DNA of 5,736 nt from Acidobacteriaceae bacterium (GTDB taxonomy: Bacteria; Acidobacteriota; Terriglobia; Terriglobales; Acidobacteriaceae): positions 1 through 5,736 of the forward strand of contig JAUTWY010000394.1 of assembly GCA_030838305.1 (NCBI GenBank). Direction: 5' to 3'. A model generated the notes under the pieces. It was not told the origin of the DNA, did no database searches, and worked only from the letters and a program-made list of their open reading frames with translations. The position numbers and the translations under genes were made by a program. The first letter of the stretch is position 1; every line of letters begins with the position of its first letter. Shown piece by piece: positions 5,610 to 5,736 of the stretch.

Positions 5610-5681
5610 GTCGCGGTAGGGACGACCATTGCTGATCGCCCCCCGCGCAGATCCGTACGGGCGCGTTTACGCATACGGCTC
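5610..5681 (-). ncRNA. Group II intron domains V and VI with 3' splice site
   Basis: Domain V is 5650-5681, starting GAGCCGUAUGCG and ending CGUACGGAUC. The lower helix pairs 5681-5674 with 5650-5657, the AGC catalytic triad is at 5680-5678, and a short apical stem-loop follows. A two-base linker (UG) leads to domain VI, 5612-5647: CGCGG (5647-5643) pairs with CCGCG (5616-5612), GGG with CCC, then six further pairs close a six-base loop at 5628-5633. On its 3' side A5617 and U5618 are unpaired. A5617 is the expected branch-point adenosine, eight nucleotides from the 3' end counting itself, and the intron ends in AC, matching the AY rule. The domain V is 32 nt instead of the common 34 and has a G-A mismatch within the triad. 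The predicted 3' exon starts at 5609 with AGCTGGGATC on the minus strand. Confidence 0.8.
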
Positions 5682-5736
5682 TTACTGTGGATGAATGGCG
5701 GCGAAACGCACTGCTTGCCGCACACCGTGCAATCCC
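5610..5736 (-). mobile_element. Group II intron, 3' part (body and maturase outside window)
   Basis: The minus strand entering from the right edge contains a group II intron domain V and domain VI in correct order and spacing, ending in AC at 5610. Group II introns are self-splicing retroelements whose reverse transcriptase/maturase is normally encoded in domain IV, just upstream of domain V. That gene would therefore lie beyond 5736. The last 55 bases before domain V contain a minus-strand frame (5735-5682) ending in TAA directly before domain V; its 17 residues (ending AVRFAAIHPQ) could be the maturase C-terminus but are too short to identify. The intron lies in the same orientation as the DUF1579-like gene and upstream of it. 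The 3' exon (5609 downward) is not a recognisable gene, so the insertion appears to be intergenic. Whether the intron is full-length or a decayed fragment cannot be told from here. Confidence 0.75.

Overview
The window looks like chromosomal DNA from a soil-type bacterium, most likely Acidobacteriota. The clue is the set of secreted proteins. The partial gene at the left edge and the 327-residue protein next to it both resemble families I associate with Acidobacteriota, and a DUF1579-like exported protein fits the same picture. This taxonomic call rests on recalled family patterns, not on a marker gene. Base composition is moderately GC-rich with GC-leaning third codon positions, and ribosome binding sites are strong (GGAGG-type), so gene starts are fairly clear.

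Left third (1-2645), minus strand. A secreted protein of unknown function runs off the left edge (1-714); it has its own sigma70-like promoter at 860-888. Upstream of it lies a second exported protein (1176-2159). This one has an N-terminal region patterned like the VirB10/TrbI beta domain and a C-terminal motif region ending in a V-D-W-x-K-T signature. A hairpin overlaps its stop codon, and another hairpin (2191-2209) lies in its leader. The stretch 2187-2621 holds only a doubtful open frame.

Middle (2646-4461), plus strand. A complete short-chain dehydrogenase/reductase (246 aa) and a complete alpha/beta hydrolase (230 aa) are separated by 382 bases. The hydrolase has its own good promoter (3642-3671) and a near-perfect Shine-Dalgarno sequence, so the two are probably separate transcription units. 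Both are cytoplasmic small-molecule enzymes of unknown substrate. A perfect palindrome sits just upstream of the reductase ribosome binding site.

Right third (4462-5736). A convergent intergenic region with a long imperfect inverted repeat separates the hydrolase from a minus-strand exported DUF1579-like protein (4831-5430, GTG start). Beyond it, at the right edge on the minus strand, is the 3' end of a group II intron. Domain V (5650-5681) and domain VI with its bulged branch-point adenosine (5617) end in AC at 5610. The intron body and any reverse transcriptase/maturase lie outside the window. The intron was not visible as a protein gene; it shows only as RNA structure and is the most notable element here.

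The genes do not form an obvious pathway. This is a mosaic of single-gene transcription units, three of them for exported proteins, next to a retroelement.
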